The position numbers and the translations under genes are program-made. A stretch of 64,000 bases of DNA, taken from positions 12,796,501-12,860,500 of the forward strand of contig CM027377.1 of NCBI GenBank assembly GCA_015680905.1, read 5' to 3'. The stretch is from Coptis chinensis. Taxonomy: Eukaryota; Streptophyta; Magnoliopsida; Ranunculales; Ranunculaceae. This document shows positions 46,810-59,599 of the stretch, piece after piece. Within the stretch, counting starts at the first letter, position 1. Each line of letters starts with the position of its first letter. A model generated the notes under the pieces. The model had not been told where the DNA came from and made no database searches. It worked only from the letters and a program-made list of their open reading frames with translations.

Positions 46810-47792
46810 TAGGGGCCATTTGTTTTTACCTCTTATAAGATGTGGCCCAGTGATTTTGGACATTTTTTTTATTTGTTTTTTGCCTCTTATAAGAGGCATT
46901 CTACTAGAAATGTCTTATAAGAGACTCCAATTCTATAAGTACCAAAATTGGATCTACTTCAATTCTATAAGTCTTACAACTTGAAAAATGACTCAAACAC
47001 CCCCGTCCATATACCCCTACCCTCATTTCTCTCTTCGTCCTTTTTCATTATCTTATTTTCCAAATAATTCTATTATCCTAGCCACCACCGACTACCACCA
47101 TCACCACCACCAAACTATTAAAACCACCACCACCACTGCCGCCACTACCACCACCACCATCACCACAACTACTACTACCACCACCATCATTACCTTCACC
47201 ACCACTACCACCGTACTATTAAGACTATCACCACCACCACCACCACCGTGCTATTAAAACCACCACTACCACCACCATCATCACTACCACCGTACTATTA
47301 AGACCAATATTATCACTTCCACTACCACCACCACCGTACTATTAAGACTATCACCACCACCACCACCACCACCACCACCACCGTGCTATTAAGATATCCA
47401 CCACTTCTACTACCACCACCATCACCGTGCTATTAAAACCAATATCATCACCTCCACTACCACCACCACCGTGCTATTAAGACCACTACCACCACTGCCA
47501 ATTAAGGTAGTTTCCTAAAATCGATATTCTAATTATCAAAATTGATTTGAAATTGAAAATCAAACTATACGTTTGTTTCAAATTAATATATTCAAGTTAA
47601 ATGTGATGTAAAGTAGGGTTATATTTGTCAAATAACCATCTATAAGATGTCGTGTATTTGTTTTTTCTATTTTTACAAGTGCTTATAAGAGGAACTTAAA
47701 ATAAAAAACAAACCACTTTATAAGACCCTCTTATAACACATGGTCTTATAAGACCCTCTTATAACTTAACCCAAAAAAACAAATAGCCCCTT
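46810..47792. mobile_element. hAT-like TIR element carrying an ACC minisatellite (~980 bp)
   Basis: The left end AGGGGCCATTTGTTTTT and the right end AAAAACAAATAGCCCCTT are inverted repeats. Just inside both ends the palindromic word CTTATAAGAG or TCTTATAAGA recurs several times, as subterminal motifs do in hAT elements. The flanks AGTTTT and AGTGTTCT are a doubtful target duplication. The middle is a (ACC)n-rich minisatellite. No transposase is present. Confidence 0.65.
47076..47505. repeat. ACC-rich minisatellite
   Basis: (ACC)n runs are punctuated about every 60-70 bp by CCGTACTATTAAGACTATC or CCGTGCTATTAAAACC. At least six such spacers are visible, so it is a compound array rather than a simple trinucleotide run. 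Confidence 0.9.
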
Positions 47793-48179
47793 AGTGTTCT
47801 TTTTTTTTTTAATCTTTTCCCAGAGCTCTTGATGTTATACATCTCAACACAATTTGGTTTTGTATTTGATTTCTCTTCTAAGCTAGTTTTGTTTTAGTGA
47901 TTATTCTTGTGATATTTCTCTCTGTTAATGCCTTGTTTGGTTAACTTCTTATGATTATCCCTACATGGTTGGTCATCTATCATGGCAGTATTTGTTAGTC
48001 TTTTGCACTAGGGACGAGGCATGCAAAATAGTGTTCAAGTGCTATCCCTAGAATGGCGCATGTCAAGTAGGTTATATAGATTCACAGTATTAGATAGTAA
48101 GATTTTAACCGTGCAGAAAGTGAGAGTCCTATGTCCTGAATGTCAGTTTTCTCACTAATGATATTTCCTGGACTGATTA

Positions 48180-48605
48180 GGGCATTTTCAATGGAGGGTT
48201 AAACGGTATAGAGTATAAAGTTTACACCCCAAATATCAGAAAACTCTTTCCAATAGGAGTAGTATACCGTAGATAATAGAGTATTAGTTGATAGAGGAGA
48301 TGAAAATTTCTCATCTCGTTATCAGTTGATAAATAGCTCGGGCAACACTTTAACCAACGTCCGAACAAAAAAAAAATTCTGACGTCACTTTAAGTAACGT
48401 CCCTTTCTTAATCTAAAGTCCAGTTTAAATTAAAAAGGGACGTCATTTTAAGTGACGGTTCGAGTTTAAAATCTAATTTTTTGTACATTTCTCTATTAGA
48501 AAATATAGAGTGTGGATATAAATAGGTTATACAATAATATATAATTAAAAGTGTAAAATCCTAATGGCACCTAAGTAGAGCCTAGGTGGAGGTGTTGAGA
48601 TGCCC
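48180..48605. mobile_element. Tourist-like MITE (PIF/Harbinger), 426 bp
   Basis: It begins GGGCATTTTCAATGG and ends GTTGAGATGCCC with TTA on both sides (48177-48179 and 48606-48608). Read in reverse it matches the element at 34595-34986, sharing the words AGGGACGT and CACCTAAG/CTAGGTGGAG. Confidence 0.88.
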
Positions 48606-48959
48606 TTATCCACAATTTCTTTCTTTAAAGTGATACCGAATACTCAATACACGTGTAATTGTTTTTTCCCCTATACAAACTCTTGCAGTTTTCTATTTTT
48701 ATTATGTCCTTTGAGTTTCTTCCTTACGTGAGGAATTCTTGAAGATAATTACTGAAATCATCAGAGCTTGGGAGTATCCAAAAGACCAAAACAAGTTTGG
48801 TAATTATAGCTTCTGCAGAGCTTGCTGATTTAGCGAAACTGAAATAGGATTACCAAAACAGAGGGGGAGAGAACGAATATGATTGGAGCAAATTATGAAG
48901 GTTTATCGGTCACTTGCTCTGTCGGGAACTACTCCAATTTTTTTGGTTTCAATTTTAAT

Positions 48960-49545
48960 TGGGTGCTGTATTGGGCGCCACTCATATTAGATCGGGCAGC
49001 CTCCGCCCAAGCCCAAACAACAAAGCCCAAACAATAAAGCCCAATACACCCCCACCAAATCGAAACCGGAAAACCTACCATTACCGGTCGCCTCTCTTTC
49101 AAAACCCTTCAAACCCTAACCCCAAATTCAATTTCAAATCTCCAACAAATCTCCAACAATTCGAGTGCCCGATTCGAAGTTTCTCCAACAAATCTCCAAC
49201 AATTGAATTAAGAACGGTTGTTGTTTTGGCCAAAACAACAAATCTCCAACAACTTCGAGTTTGCAAAGCCTTCGACTGGGTTTGATCCACCATTGATCAA
49301 AATCTCCAACACAATCTCTCCACCATTGATCAAAATCTCCAACAATTCGAGTTTGATCCACCATTGATCACAGTTTGTATGTGTTTGTCACTGAAAACTA
49401 GATTTGAGTTTCTCAATTCGTTTGAGTCTCTCAATTCGAGTTTCTCAATTCGAGCTTTATCAAAATTGCAAGTTGGAAGAGCGGTGAAAGCTTGAAATTT
49501 GCGAGTTCTTCAATTGAAATTCAGGTTGGTTCTTCTTAATTTGTG
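48960..49545 (+). repeat. Leader-like region with TCTCCAACAA repeats
   Basis: AAGCCCAA and CCAATACACCCCCACC motifs precede short repeats of TCTCCAACAATTCGAGT and CCACCATTGATCAAAATC. A related leader occurs at 55795-56125, upstream of the PMD pseudogene. It may be the 5' end of a transposon gene. No clear coding frame was found. Confidence 0.4.
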
Positions 49546-49610
49546 CAATCTCTTATTATGTAATCATATATATGTGATATGATCATGGTTTGTTGCTTTG
49601 AAATGTTATA

Positions 49611-49769
49611 TATGGATTATTAATATGACTCTATGACTCTGTCCCAAGAAGAGGCAAATGATGTGGGTAAGTTGAGTTTCCATATATCGCTACTCAAGTC
49701 AATATGGTAGAATTATAGTAGATGATTGAAAATAGGGAATGGACAAATTTAACTTTACCTAGCTAGCAT
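49611..49769 (+). repeat. ~155-bp direct repeat, copy 1
   Basis: The block TATGGATTATTAATATGACT through ACTTTACCTAGCTAGCA is nearly identical to 54892-55050, with only a few differences. Confidence 0.9.
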
Positions 49770-51445
49770 TCATTGATATCGTCACATCTCGGGTAACTGG
49801 AAATATAGTGGGCTTAATTAGAACAAAGTAAGAAAATGTTTATTCAAAATAACAAACATAAATGAAAGTAGAAAGAGGTAGAATTCCTATAAAGATGCTT
49901 GAGAAAAATAAATTGAAACACTTAGCATCATCTTTTCCCATTTCACTCTAGGCTTCACGCTATATGTTGAGCTATATAGATTAATAAGTGATCGCTAATC
50001 AGATGTAAACATATATTTTTCTTTTGATGAACTAAAACTTTAGCAATATGTCTTTGAAGTTTGTCTTGGATTTTGACATATATTTAAGCTTTTCTTGTTT
50101 GTCTCATAATCTTTGTTTACCTTCACCGTGCTATATATCGTACATATATATATCTTCATACCGCAAAGAAGGCTACATTCCTCCTTATTGTCACTCTTTT
50201 CATTGAGAACACCAAATTAGTGCTAATTCCATCTCAATACTCTTTTGTTTCTCGTTTTTGTTAGCCTATTAGTCGGGTGTTGATGGTAAGGTGGGATGCA
50301 ATCCCCGGTAGCGTTCACCCGATGAGTCCAAAGACCTCCTGCGAGGGATACCTCTCTTAATACAAACTTTGTTCTTTGTTTTTCTTTGTGGTTCCATCAA
50401 ATTAAAGCTCCCCACGATGTTATATTTCTCCTCTCCCTAAGATAATCTTATAAACTCGTGGTGTATTTACATGACATGAGACAAGTTGTATCACTATGAA
50501 AAGTTTAAGTTCTTCTATACATATTTCTCCATACCTTAGCCAAATAACTTTTAGAATCATACGACTATCTCCTAAGACTGAATAGTTGAAACGCCCCCCA
50601 CCCTAGAAGCAAACTAGGCCATGTTTGGCGGTTGGTGAGAGTGTTGTATATGGAAGACAAATCAAATGACTAAGGATTTTATTCCTAGATTTAAGGTATC
50701 AATAAATGCAAGACGCTTTTACGTGTTTGGAGGTGTGATGCTTTTCCTATTATCACCAAGTTTGTCGAGTCAAAGGGTATCAAGGAGATACCGCTATACA
50801 TGTTTTCATGAACACATAACGACCATCAACTGAACCAAACATCATTTGCTTATGTGCACCATGCCACGCCAACTAACTAGTATAAGGAGTCCTTACACGT
50901 TTGCCAAAACAGGGCCTAGATGCATTCTATAGTCGATTGATGCGACTACCAAAAAAAGCCTCGCTATTGCTTTATAGTCCCGAGTAATTTTTTTAAGCTT
51001 CCCTATCCATCATCTATTATTGTAAAAGTTGAGTTTCTTAGCCTACATTGTTTCTTAGACCAGTGTACATCCTTTTGTTCCTTGAATATTAGCAGTGACT
51101 AAATAATACTTTTGCAGTTAGACTCTCATTATTAGTTGTCCATGCCAATAAGTAAGGTGGTTCTTAGACATTGTACGTTACGGAATATGAATCCCATAAG
51201 TTTTGGTATCCTAGCCAAGAAGTTTGTTCTGTATCTAATTATTTAGTGAGCTCCGCTCCCGATGCATCCCTTTACAATCGAAGGCTCACAGCGCAACCAA
51301 GGACCTGCCCTGAAGCATGTCTTAGTTATTTTTTCTCAATCCAAAATTTCTTCCATACCCATTTCGTCCTAGAATGCCATTTTCTTCTTTAGTGTTCCTC
51401 ATGAAGATGGTCAAGTAATGGCTGATGTGACATACAACAGTCAGG
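49770..51445. other. Gene-free sequence between repeats
   Basis: No gene was recognised. It lies between the 155-bp direct repeat and the solo LTR and is probably old transposon body. Confidence 0.35.
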
Positions 51446-51452
51446 GGACTGC

Positions 51453-54348
51453 TGTCACAGCCCGAATTTCTAAACAATTAAAATAAATGAATATTTGAAA
51501 TATAAATATCTCAAACATCACTTGGTTCAATTGTCTAAAAACCCAGGCTATGACGGGGTGGATACAACACATGTAAAAACCTAAAACCCACATCATAAAA
51601 TAATCTTAACAACAAAATAATCTCCAAATTTCTCTTTATTTCTTTATAAAAAAAAAATCTATCTTCCGTCCAAATAAAACATCAAACCACTCTAAGAATA
51701 ACAGGTCTTCAACATCGTATTTTCAGGTCATATGAAAAGAAAACTATGTTATTACATACTTCCAAAAGAAAACGGACCTAACAAAACTAACGGACCGCCG
51801 CCTGTGCATCTAATCCTAATCACACGCCATGTTCCATCAAGCCTTCCACCACCTATGTTCCTAAGAACACACCCGTTACCGAAAAAAACAAAGAAATATT
51901 TTCGGTCAAAAAATTGAATTTCTTTGGTATGAGTAGACTAAATACATATAAACATTTCAAACTTTACTTATCCAAACAATCACTTTATATTTTCCCATAA
52001 CTTAATCATTCTCACTTGGAAGACAAGGTTAGTTCCGTCATTTCAACCGGCATAGTTTCTTCCCAAGCAAAACTTCCATTATATTAACTCATTCAAATAA
52101 CTCGCTTTTAATATCTAAATCATTTAATTACACTTACCGATGTCCGCCACCATAAGGGGTAGGGACCGTCCCCTCAAGAAAATATTATTAAGTCCTACCC
52201 TCCGCAGCAAAAGAAAGTTAACTTGTATATATAACATATGTAGATATCTTATATGGATTCAAAAGTAAACCCAAGCACACTCGTATAAACAAATCCATTT
52301 CTCTTATCAATTAATCAATTACTTTTCTTATACACATATTCCACAACCTATGTATCTTTTGGTTATTCCCGCCACATTCAAGGAATACCCAACCCTACAT
52401 TCCCGTAGACACTCAAGGAATACAACTAACCCGCAAGGCTAATACCTTAGTTCCTCTCTAGGGTAGTCCAAATAATCCTGGTCATTCACAAGCACATTCA
52501 ATGAATACCGTCATTCATGGCACATTCAATGAATACCCCTATATAACGCTTAATCGGCCATTTATGGCACATTCAATAAATGCCCACCTAACATATGACA
52601 TCAACAAATATAAAACTAAATTCCAAACCTTGAGGCAGTAGAGAGTTAAAGAGGTGGTAAATTTTGTTTACGATTATTGAAATTTTATTGAATAAATTAT
52701 CTCCTCGGAATCTAACGAAAGATCTTGTTTCACGTATTTTTGGTTACGCGTTATTAATATACCGATGTCTAAGTGTCATAACGCCAGATATCCTAAAAAG
52801 ACGAAAATCTCACACATAAGTAGTTAATCACACATACACATCGATATATAAAAGGTCTTTTAAAAAGCCAAAAACAAGTTAATAGCCCTAGACCTATCTT
52901 AATAACCCAAATCATAATCCGAGTTAAAAGATCAAATTGAGTTAACTGGTCAAAGTCAACCCTAGTCAAAAGTCAACTCTGGTCAAAGTCAAAATCAACT
53001 CTGGTCAAAGTCAAAGTCAAAGTCGACCTGCCAAGAGTCAACAGCAGTCAATCAGCCCCAAACTCCTCTAACCCAAAAGCCCAAAGTCAAAGGCCCAAAG
53101 TCTAACTTAAACCCAAAAACTAAAAATCCAAAAGTTAAAACATAAGCCCATCACGATTTGGCCCAAGCCCAAATCGTGATACACTGTTCATCTCCTTCCC
53201 TCATTCAACTTCTCCAGCCACCACCGACCACCACACAGCCACCACCGGCCATCCTTGACAGAAAAAAAAACCCAGCGGTTTTGATCCTCACCAAAACCCC
53301 CACCTTCCTATACCATCAAATCATGATTCTGTTACACTGAAGAAAATTCGAACGACGCCATTAATGGCTGTTCCGAGCTTCACCGCGCTCATACCACGAT
53401 TCCACCACCACCAATCATTCTCCGGCACCCCACACCACCTATATAGATCCTCTCCTAACAACAAAACACTTCCAACCACCAACCAAATCCTTCAGACCAA
53501 CAGTAGCAGTAACCCAAAACCCTTGTAATAGAAAGTCTATTCGCATCCAATCAAACAATGATTTGGTACTGGCTAATAACACATGTTCATTATCATCACA
53601 GCAAAAATCACGACATTAAAATGCGTAGGCACAGTACTTAAAAAAATTTATAAACGCCGGCCACCATTAGCACCTGTTCAAGCTTTTTCCCAGCTTCAAC
53701 AGCCCAACCCAATCACCGATTCTAAACCCCCGACATCAACAAAATCAAAACAAACAGCCCACGGCACAACACACAGCACAACAGTATAACAAACCATGAA
53801 AATTTTGGTCCTTTGGCGAAACGCGAAAGCGCTTGGTCAATACATAAGTCGACCACTGCCATCATCGATTCTAACACCCCTCGTTTTAAGTTTTTCCCGA
53901 GACAAACGTTTATTCATAATTGTATACGTAGTTAACACTACACAGTATACAGTATAATCAGACTCATAGAACAGTATATGAACAGTAAAAATCATATTGA
54001 TTCTATCCTCATGCAATCTACATTAAACAACGAGAACTTTATCAAACATAATATATCTACTCACCAGAAGGCTCTCGACATTATCGGTAAATTTACCAAA
54101 AAAAATCTTCCTTTTTGTCACAAGAAAACTCCATTTTTTTCTAAACCCTCATTGTTTTTTCCCTCAAAACTTTACGGGGAAAAAACCCTCAAAAATAAGG
54201 ACAACACTTATCTATTTACCTACGGGGCTTTTATCCTTATCTGATAGTTATCATCTATCCATTATCTATTTTTATTATTATTATTATTTATTATTATTAT
54301 TATTATTATTTATACTAGGAAAACAAAAGAAAAAGCCGGGGTGTTATA
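51453..54348 (-). mobile_element. Solo LTR, probably Ty3/gypsy, 2.9 kb
   Basis: It begins TGTCACAGCCCGAATTTC and ends CCGGGGTGTTATA. The flanking 5-mers ACTGC (51448-51452 and 54349-54353) are a perfect target duplication. The start is the reverse complement of the usual LTR 3' end, and the LTR at 6253-9842 ends in the same kind of sequence, so this copy lies in reverse. No gag, pol, primer site or polypurine tract was found. Age cannot be dated from a single LTR, but the intact duplication argues against great age. Confidence 0.82.
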
Positions 54349-54379
54349 ACTGCCACTGAATGCGTCCCACCTAGGAGAT

Positions 54380-54850
54380 GTCTTCGGTCGAAGATAACTA
54401 GACTGTGAATATGATTTTTTGTTTCTCTTCTAGAACATTATCATATAGGAAGATTTCAGGTAAGTCAGGTTTTAGCGTGATTATGTTGACATACTCATAT
54501 TAGTACGCATTACTACAAAGACGATTTTGTTTTTGGTCGCTAATGTCTTGAGGTTCCGTGTACCCCTTTTAATTATTGGTTTCTTTCTTCCTTTAGAAAA
54601 AAAAAAAATCTGAATTTGGATATGATGCTCGTGTTTGGGAGCATGATATAAGGAGATTATCTTGTTTTTAATCTAGAACATAAAGTGTACAATATAGGAA
54701 GATTCCGTGTAAGTCATCCTTTAGCGTGTTTGACATGCTCACAACATTCACTATCATCTAAGATCGCTTTTCTTTTCTTGTACCCTTTTTAAATATTGAT
54801 ACTTTTCAACCGGAAAACCTGAATTTGGATGTAAAGTCGGTGTTTGGGAG
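54380..54850. repeat. Two diverged ~240-bp tandem units
   Basis: TCTAGAACAT..ATATAGGAAGATT..GTAAGTCA..TTTAGCGTG occurs at about 54430 and again at about 54672. Each copy is followed by a GTACCC..TTTTTAA(T/A)TATTG block and a CTGAATTTGGAT block. Confidence 0.7.
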
Positions 54851-54891
54851 TACCTGCTTAATTTCTTTTGAGTTTGGAAGAGTCCATTTCC

Positions 54892-55050
54892 TATATGGAT
54901 TATTAATATGACTCTATGACTCTGTCCAAGAAGAGGCAACAAGTGGGTAAGTTGAGTTTCCATATATCGCTACTCAAGTCAATATGGTAGAATTATAGTA
55001 GATGATTGAAAATAGGGAATGGACAAATTGAACTTTACCTAGCTAGCAAT
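54892..55050 (+). repeat. ~155-bp direct repeat, copy 2
   Basis: This is the partner of 49611-49769, in the same orientation and 5.3 kb away. The solo LTR lies between the copies. Confidence 0.9.
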
Positions 55051-55790
55051 AACAATGTCAATGGCTGAAACGATTATGCATAACCCGTCCATGATTTCCT
55101 TGACACTCCTTATTTAATAATCATGAATCTATAACATTTGAGAGTAATGCTTAATTGAAATATTAAAAGTTCTAGATGATAAAAAGTTAACTAAATGGTA
55201 GAATTATAGCATGACATGTTCACTTATAGGATCTCGTTGTGTCTTTTATTGATTGTGTGTATTCTAGGCTTCCATGCTGTTGATATGTATTTGGGTTTCC
55301 TCGAATTTCCAAATATTGTTTGACACGGCAAGTCGGCAAAAGGTGGACCAATAAGTTACGCTCTTTTTAGTTGAACGATTTGGCCATTGGTGTAGGTGCA
55401 TGTCATGCTAGTTCCATCCGCATTCGAAATGTGGATTAATGGCTTGAGTCATTGTTGTTTCATTATTGTTTACCTTGGAATAAAACCTTGTTATATTGAT
55501 TACTTTATGATTAATGGTGGAGAGCTAGAGATATTCATTCTTTGAAGTTATCTCGTGTTTTGTTGTGAGGGTTAGTTGGGTATTATGTTTAGGACGCCAT
55601 TGCTCTCTTTCTACTTTTAGTGTTGTAAGTTGTGAATATTTGATTCTTACACTCCGGCCTTGTCGGGGTGGTAGGACATCTTTCTTGTGTTTGATTTATA
55701 TGTGTGCCGCCCGACAGAGTACTAGAATGTGTTTAGCTAGTCTTGAATATTAACTTGTCACATAAAGAATGGGTCCCTGATTAAATGCAC
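55050..55790. other. Gene-free sequence
   Basis: No recognisable feature. Open frames are under 65 codons. Confidence 0.35.
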
Positions 55791-55794
55791 CAAA

Positions 55795-56125
55795 ATTGAT
55801 TAGGCTTCTCCAGCCCAAGCCCAAATTATGGGCCCAACAAAAGCCCAAGACACCCCCACTTCCATCAAAAACCGAAAAAACCTTCTAGTCGGTCATCTCT
55901 CTCAAGACTCAGACCAAAAAAAACCCTTCAACCCTAACCAAAACGAATTAGAATCACCCAATCCAATTAGAATCGCCCAATCCAAAACCATTCCAATTCT
56001 CAAATCCAATTAGAATCGGTACAATTGTAATTGAGAATCGCACAATCAAATTGAGCCATCGAGTTTTTCTTTCCTGAATCAAGTTTCATATCCAATTTGA
56101 ATCAAGTTTCATATCCAATTTGAAG
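55795..56125 (+). other. Probable 5' leader of the PMD transposon gene
   Basis: It is rich in AAGCCCAA, AACCCTAACC and TTAGAATCGCCCAA, and resembles 48960-49545. It ends in a donor-like AAGGTAAG at about 56123. A spliced leader before the PMD frames is inferred from position only. Confidence 0.35.
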
Positions 56126-57148
56126 GTAAGAATCATATTGGCTTGGTTCTATTTCTTGTTGGCTTGGTTTAACTACTTGTTTTAGGAAATGGGTAATATT
56201 TGATGGTTTGGAATTTGTAATGGGGTACGGTTGTTGGTAGAATCTTGTTTCTGTTGTAATGGGGTACGGTTGTTCATTCCTCCTCTAATGTATGAAGATT
56301 GGATTTGTTTCAGTGTAACCTTATGTTAGATTCCTGAATTTTGAATGGAACTAGTGCAACATTGTCTCCATTTTAGTAATAATACGCTTAGAGAAATACT
56401 AGCGATGCTACCCCTTAGAGGGGGTAGCATGGTGATACCCCCAAACATGTGATTTAGAGCCCCGTTTGAAAATTAAAAAATGAGTTGCTTTACATCTTGT
56501 TGCTAAACTTTCATAGTGCTCATCTTTCATACCTAGTATTTTCCTTTAGGGCTTGATGTTATAAGAGAAGATACTTTTACCATTTTATGATTAGTGTCTC
56601 TGTACATTCTGTTACTCACCTTTTATATTGCTTATGTTCTTGAGTCTTGACTAATGAGTAATGACCTTGATTACATGCAGCTTTTACGAGTACTTGCTTA
56701 AGGTCCGATACTGTGGGAACAAAACCTGCTGTAAAGCATTATAGGTGAGAAGCTTTTTCTTTGGTTATCAAATTTATCAATGTACAATCAAGGTGGTTTT
56801 TTGGGTGGTTTCCCCTATGCTTGACGAGGATAGAAATTGTATTGTGGGTTGAATATTTTATAGGGTGTTATGTACATATGGTTGTTGGAAGGATGTCATT
56901 ATTGATTTCCGTGTTATGACAGTTTAAGTATACTGAAATGTTGACTAAACAAAGGAAACTCACCAAAAATTTTGATAGAATTTGATAGTGTAACGCCTCA
57001 TTCTATTTCTTCATATATACTTGAGTTATCATAGCAAGCTTATAAGTACATTTGTTTTAATGACCGATGATCTCTTTTTCTAGTGGTTTTCTTTGTACAT
57101 TGTTTATTTAAATATGGTTTACTAATACTTATTTTATTTTTCTTTGTA

Positions 57149-59275
57149 AATATGGGTCCTCGATCAAAAAATGTGAAGAATGTAGCAAAAACTACATTGA
57201 AGGGTGTTAAGAAATTGTTTGGTGGCGGTTCCTCTAGCGTGATGCAGTTGGAAGAAAAAGACATAGGGCGACGGCTTAACCAAGATCGGTAGCGTAGGGG
57301 ACCATTTGGAAAAAGAGGTTCCCGAGGTTCCCGAGGTTGATTCGCTTAGTGAAGATAGTGTAGATAGTGTAGATAGTGATACTAATGTAGGTTTAGATGT
57401 AGGTTTAGATGTAGGTTTAGACAAAGGGAAGAGTATAGTAGAAGAGGAGAGTGAGAGTGAGGAGGAGGAGAGTGAGGAGGAGGATGAGCGGGATGATGAT
57501 GTTGAAGAATATGTGGTAGAAGACGCATCACCCGGAAGGAAGCACCTCCCGGTATTAGATTTCGTAAGAAAATCCAATGATGATTTGGAGTTTCAAAGAG
57601 GTGTGTATGGGGAGGCCCGTATGAGTTAGAGTTGTTGTATGACTATCGCGTGCATGTCGCCGCGATGTTTGGGAGAGAAGGGTAATATTTTGTTTTTCTT
57701 GTGTACTTTGATTTTCTTTACAAAATCTTTTGTTTCGCTCATATATATCTAATGCGTTTCGGTTGTTTCAGAGGATCGCGGAGCGTTGAAGTGTGTTTCA
57801 CACTTAGCTAAGTTATCCCAATGGAATTTCAAAATGAATGTGAAAGGTCTCCTCGAGATTTGCCGCGGATTGAGAAGGATCAAGTTGTTTGATCTCGTGG
57901 AAGGTTATCACGAGCATATGGATCCACCATTGATCTCAAGTTTGTGGAGAGATGGCATCCCGAGACCAACACCTTCCATATGCCGGTTAGGGGAGATGAT
58001 CGTGACTTTGGACGATGTTGTCCAAATCTGTGGAGTCACAGCTTAGAGGAAGAGCGGTGCAAGGGACAAAAGTGAACTTACAACAATCGATAAATCTCTT
58101 ACATCTTGGTCCGGGGCTCCCTATTGATTTGATTAGGGCGGAGATGGAAGCTAGCAAGTTCACTTCAAAAGTAAGGCTAGAATTCATCCGAAGCATTTTG
58201 CTAACAAGATTCATGATAGCCCTATATGTGACGCTTTGAATGTGGTAGAGAAGGCCTCGAAGTTTCCGGGATGTTCAACGGACCGTTAGAGCTTTTATTC
58301 TGTTTTTCTTTGGATGTGCCGCTTTTAATCGACAAGTCCGGGACCGGAGTGCCTATATGTTATCCGAGGCCGTTGTTGAAATTTCAGTGAGATAGAAGAG
58401 TATGCATGGGGTGCAAGCAATTTTGACGCTTTTATATAGAGGTCTCGGGCCGCCACATGTGCGAAGGTGAAAGGGGTTACGTGCTATATGACTCTTCTAC
58501 TACGGTAAAACTTGAGTATTTTAGAGTTTATTTTTTTTTTTTAATGTTAATTTTATTACTCTATCAATATGTTAACTATTTGTGTATATCTAGGCATGGA
58601 TCTATGAGTATTTTCCCAGATTCATGACAGTCCCAAACTTCAACTATATCTCGCCTCACCCAGCGTGCTCACAGACATATCCCAAAAACACTATTACGAC
58701 ACAACGTATGCATTGCAGCTTTATCGAAATTATAATTGATGATTTGAATGAGTTCAATGTAAGTATTAAATTCAATGACAATTTGGTATTTAAGTTTCTT
58801 TATATTTATTTTTAGTAATTGATCATTAGAGTTGTTAATGACACATTTGATTTTGTTTCAGTTGTTTGGCATCCCTACAAAAATATCGAGAGATACAAAC
58901 CCGATCGATGACATTGCATTTTTGAGGGATTGCTATGTTTTTCAACATTGTCGAGCTTTACTGCCGTCGCAAGGGTGGTGTGTCGGTTAAGGTCACGTGC
59001 AACTTGTACCTAGAGATCCTCCAATGCCAAATTGAGAACAAGAACCGCGGCGTGACGCTGGTATGAGGTGAGCCGACCAATATTGGGCCACTTTATCGAG
59101 TCGTGGGTAATCACGGATTCAACTCTGCAACCCGAGGACCTATTTCGCCTTATCCATGGGAGTGTCATCAAAACTACATGACTTGGTATGCGAGGAATTC
59201 TCATGTAGTTTTGGTGAACCCCGAGCTTCTTCCTATTCATCCCTCCCCGAGACACCGCTAACCGCTCACCGATTG
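57149..59275 (+). pseudogene. Plant mobile domain (PMD) protein pseudogene
   Basis: Pieces in several plus-strand frames spell a PMD protein (aminotransferase-like PMD, PF10536). A basic start (MGPRSKNVKNVAKTTLKGVK) is followed by an acidic low-complexity region (57306-57629, SEDSVDSVDSD and many Glu), and the PMD core at about 57786-58046 (GLRRIKLFDLVEGYHEH, GEMIVTLDDVVQICGVT, with WHPETNTFH in a neighbouring frame). EYAWGAS follows near 58410, AWIYEYFPRFMT near 58595 and WECHQNYMTWYARNSHVV near 59160. Frame changes and stops interrupt it, though some borders may be introns (57680-57775, 58505-58592, 58760-58860). PMD genes are host genes (MAIN/MAIL1, which act with a PP7-type phosphatase in silencing) and also ride in MULEs and retroelements. 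This copy is most likely a transposon passenger. Confidence 0.65.
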
Positions 59276-59599
59276 TAAGTATTGTGATTTTAATTGAGTT
59301 TTCTCTAACGTGATTTTTGCATTCGATTGGTAACTTATCTTATTTTTTTTCTTTTTTCGGCGTAATCGACGCCATCGATGAAACCAAATGGAAAGAGAGA
59401 GGTCTGCAATTTGGTCGGAATGATCCGCCAGAGGAAGCAAGGTCCTCTTCGAACAGCGCATAACTTGACTAGGTGCAAGTACATTGGGTGGGCTTATAGT
59501 TGATTTGTTTCAGGTTTAGGGTTTGTAACTTTGTAATTTAGTTTGATAGAGGTAATTTGTTTCAGTTTAGGGTTTGTAATTTTGTTAACTTCGAATGAA

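Noticed and set aside
46988-47257. His/Thr-rich 89-codon frame
   Set aside because: It is a translation of the ACC minisatellite inside a transposon.
50265-50360. Hammerhead-ribozyme-like string (GTCGGGTG .. CACCCGATGAGTCC)
   Set aside because: The CTGATGA core is changed, stem II does not pair and no GAAA follows, so no hammerhead fold is supported.
57164-57577. Ser-rich 137-codon frame on the minus strand
   Set aside because: It is the shadow of the acidic Glu/Asp-rich stretch of the PMD gene on the plus strand.
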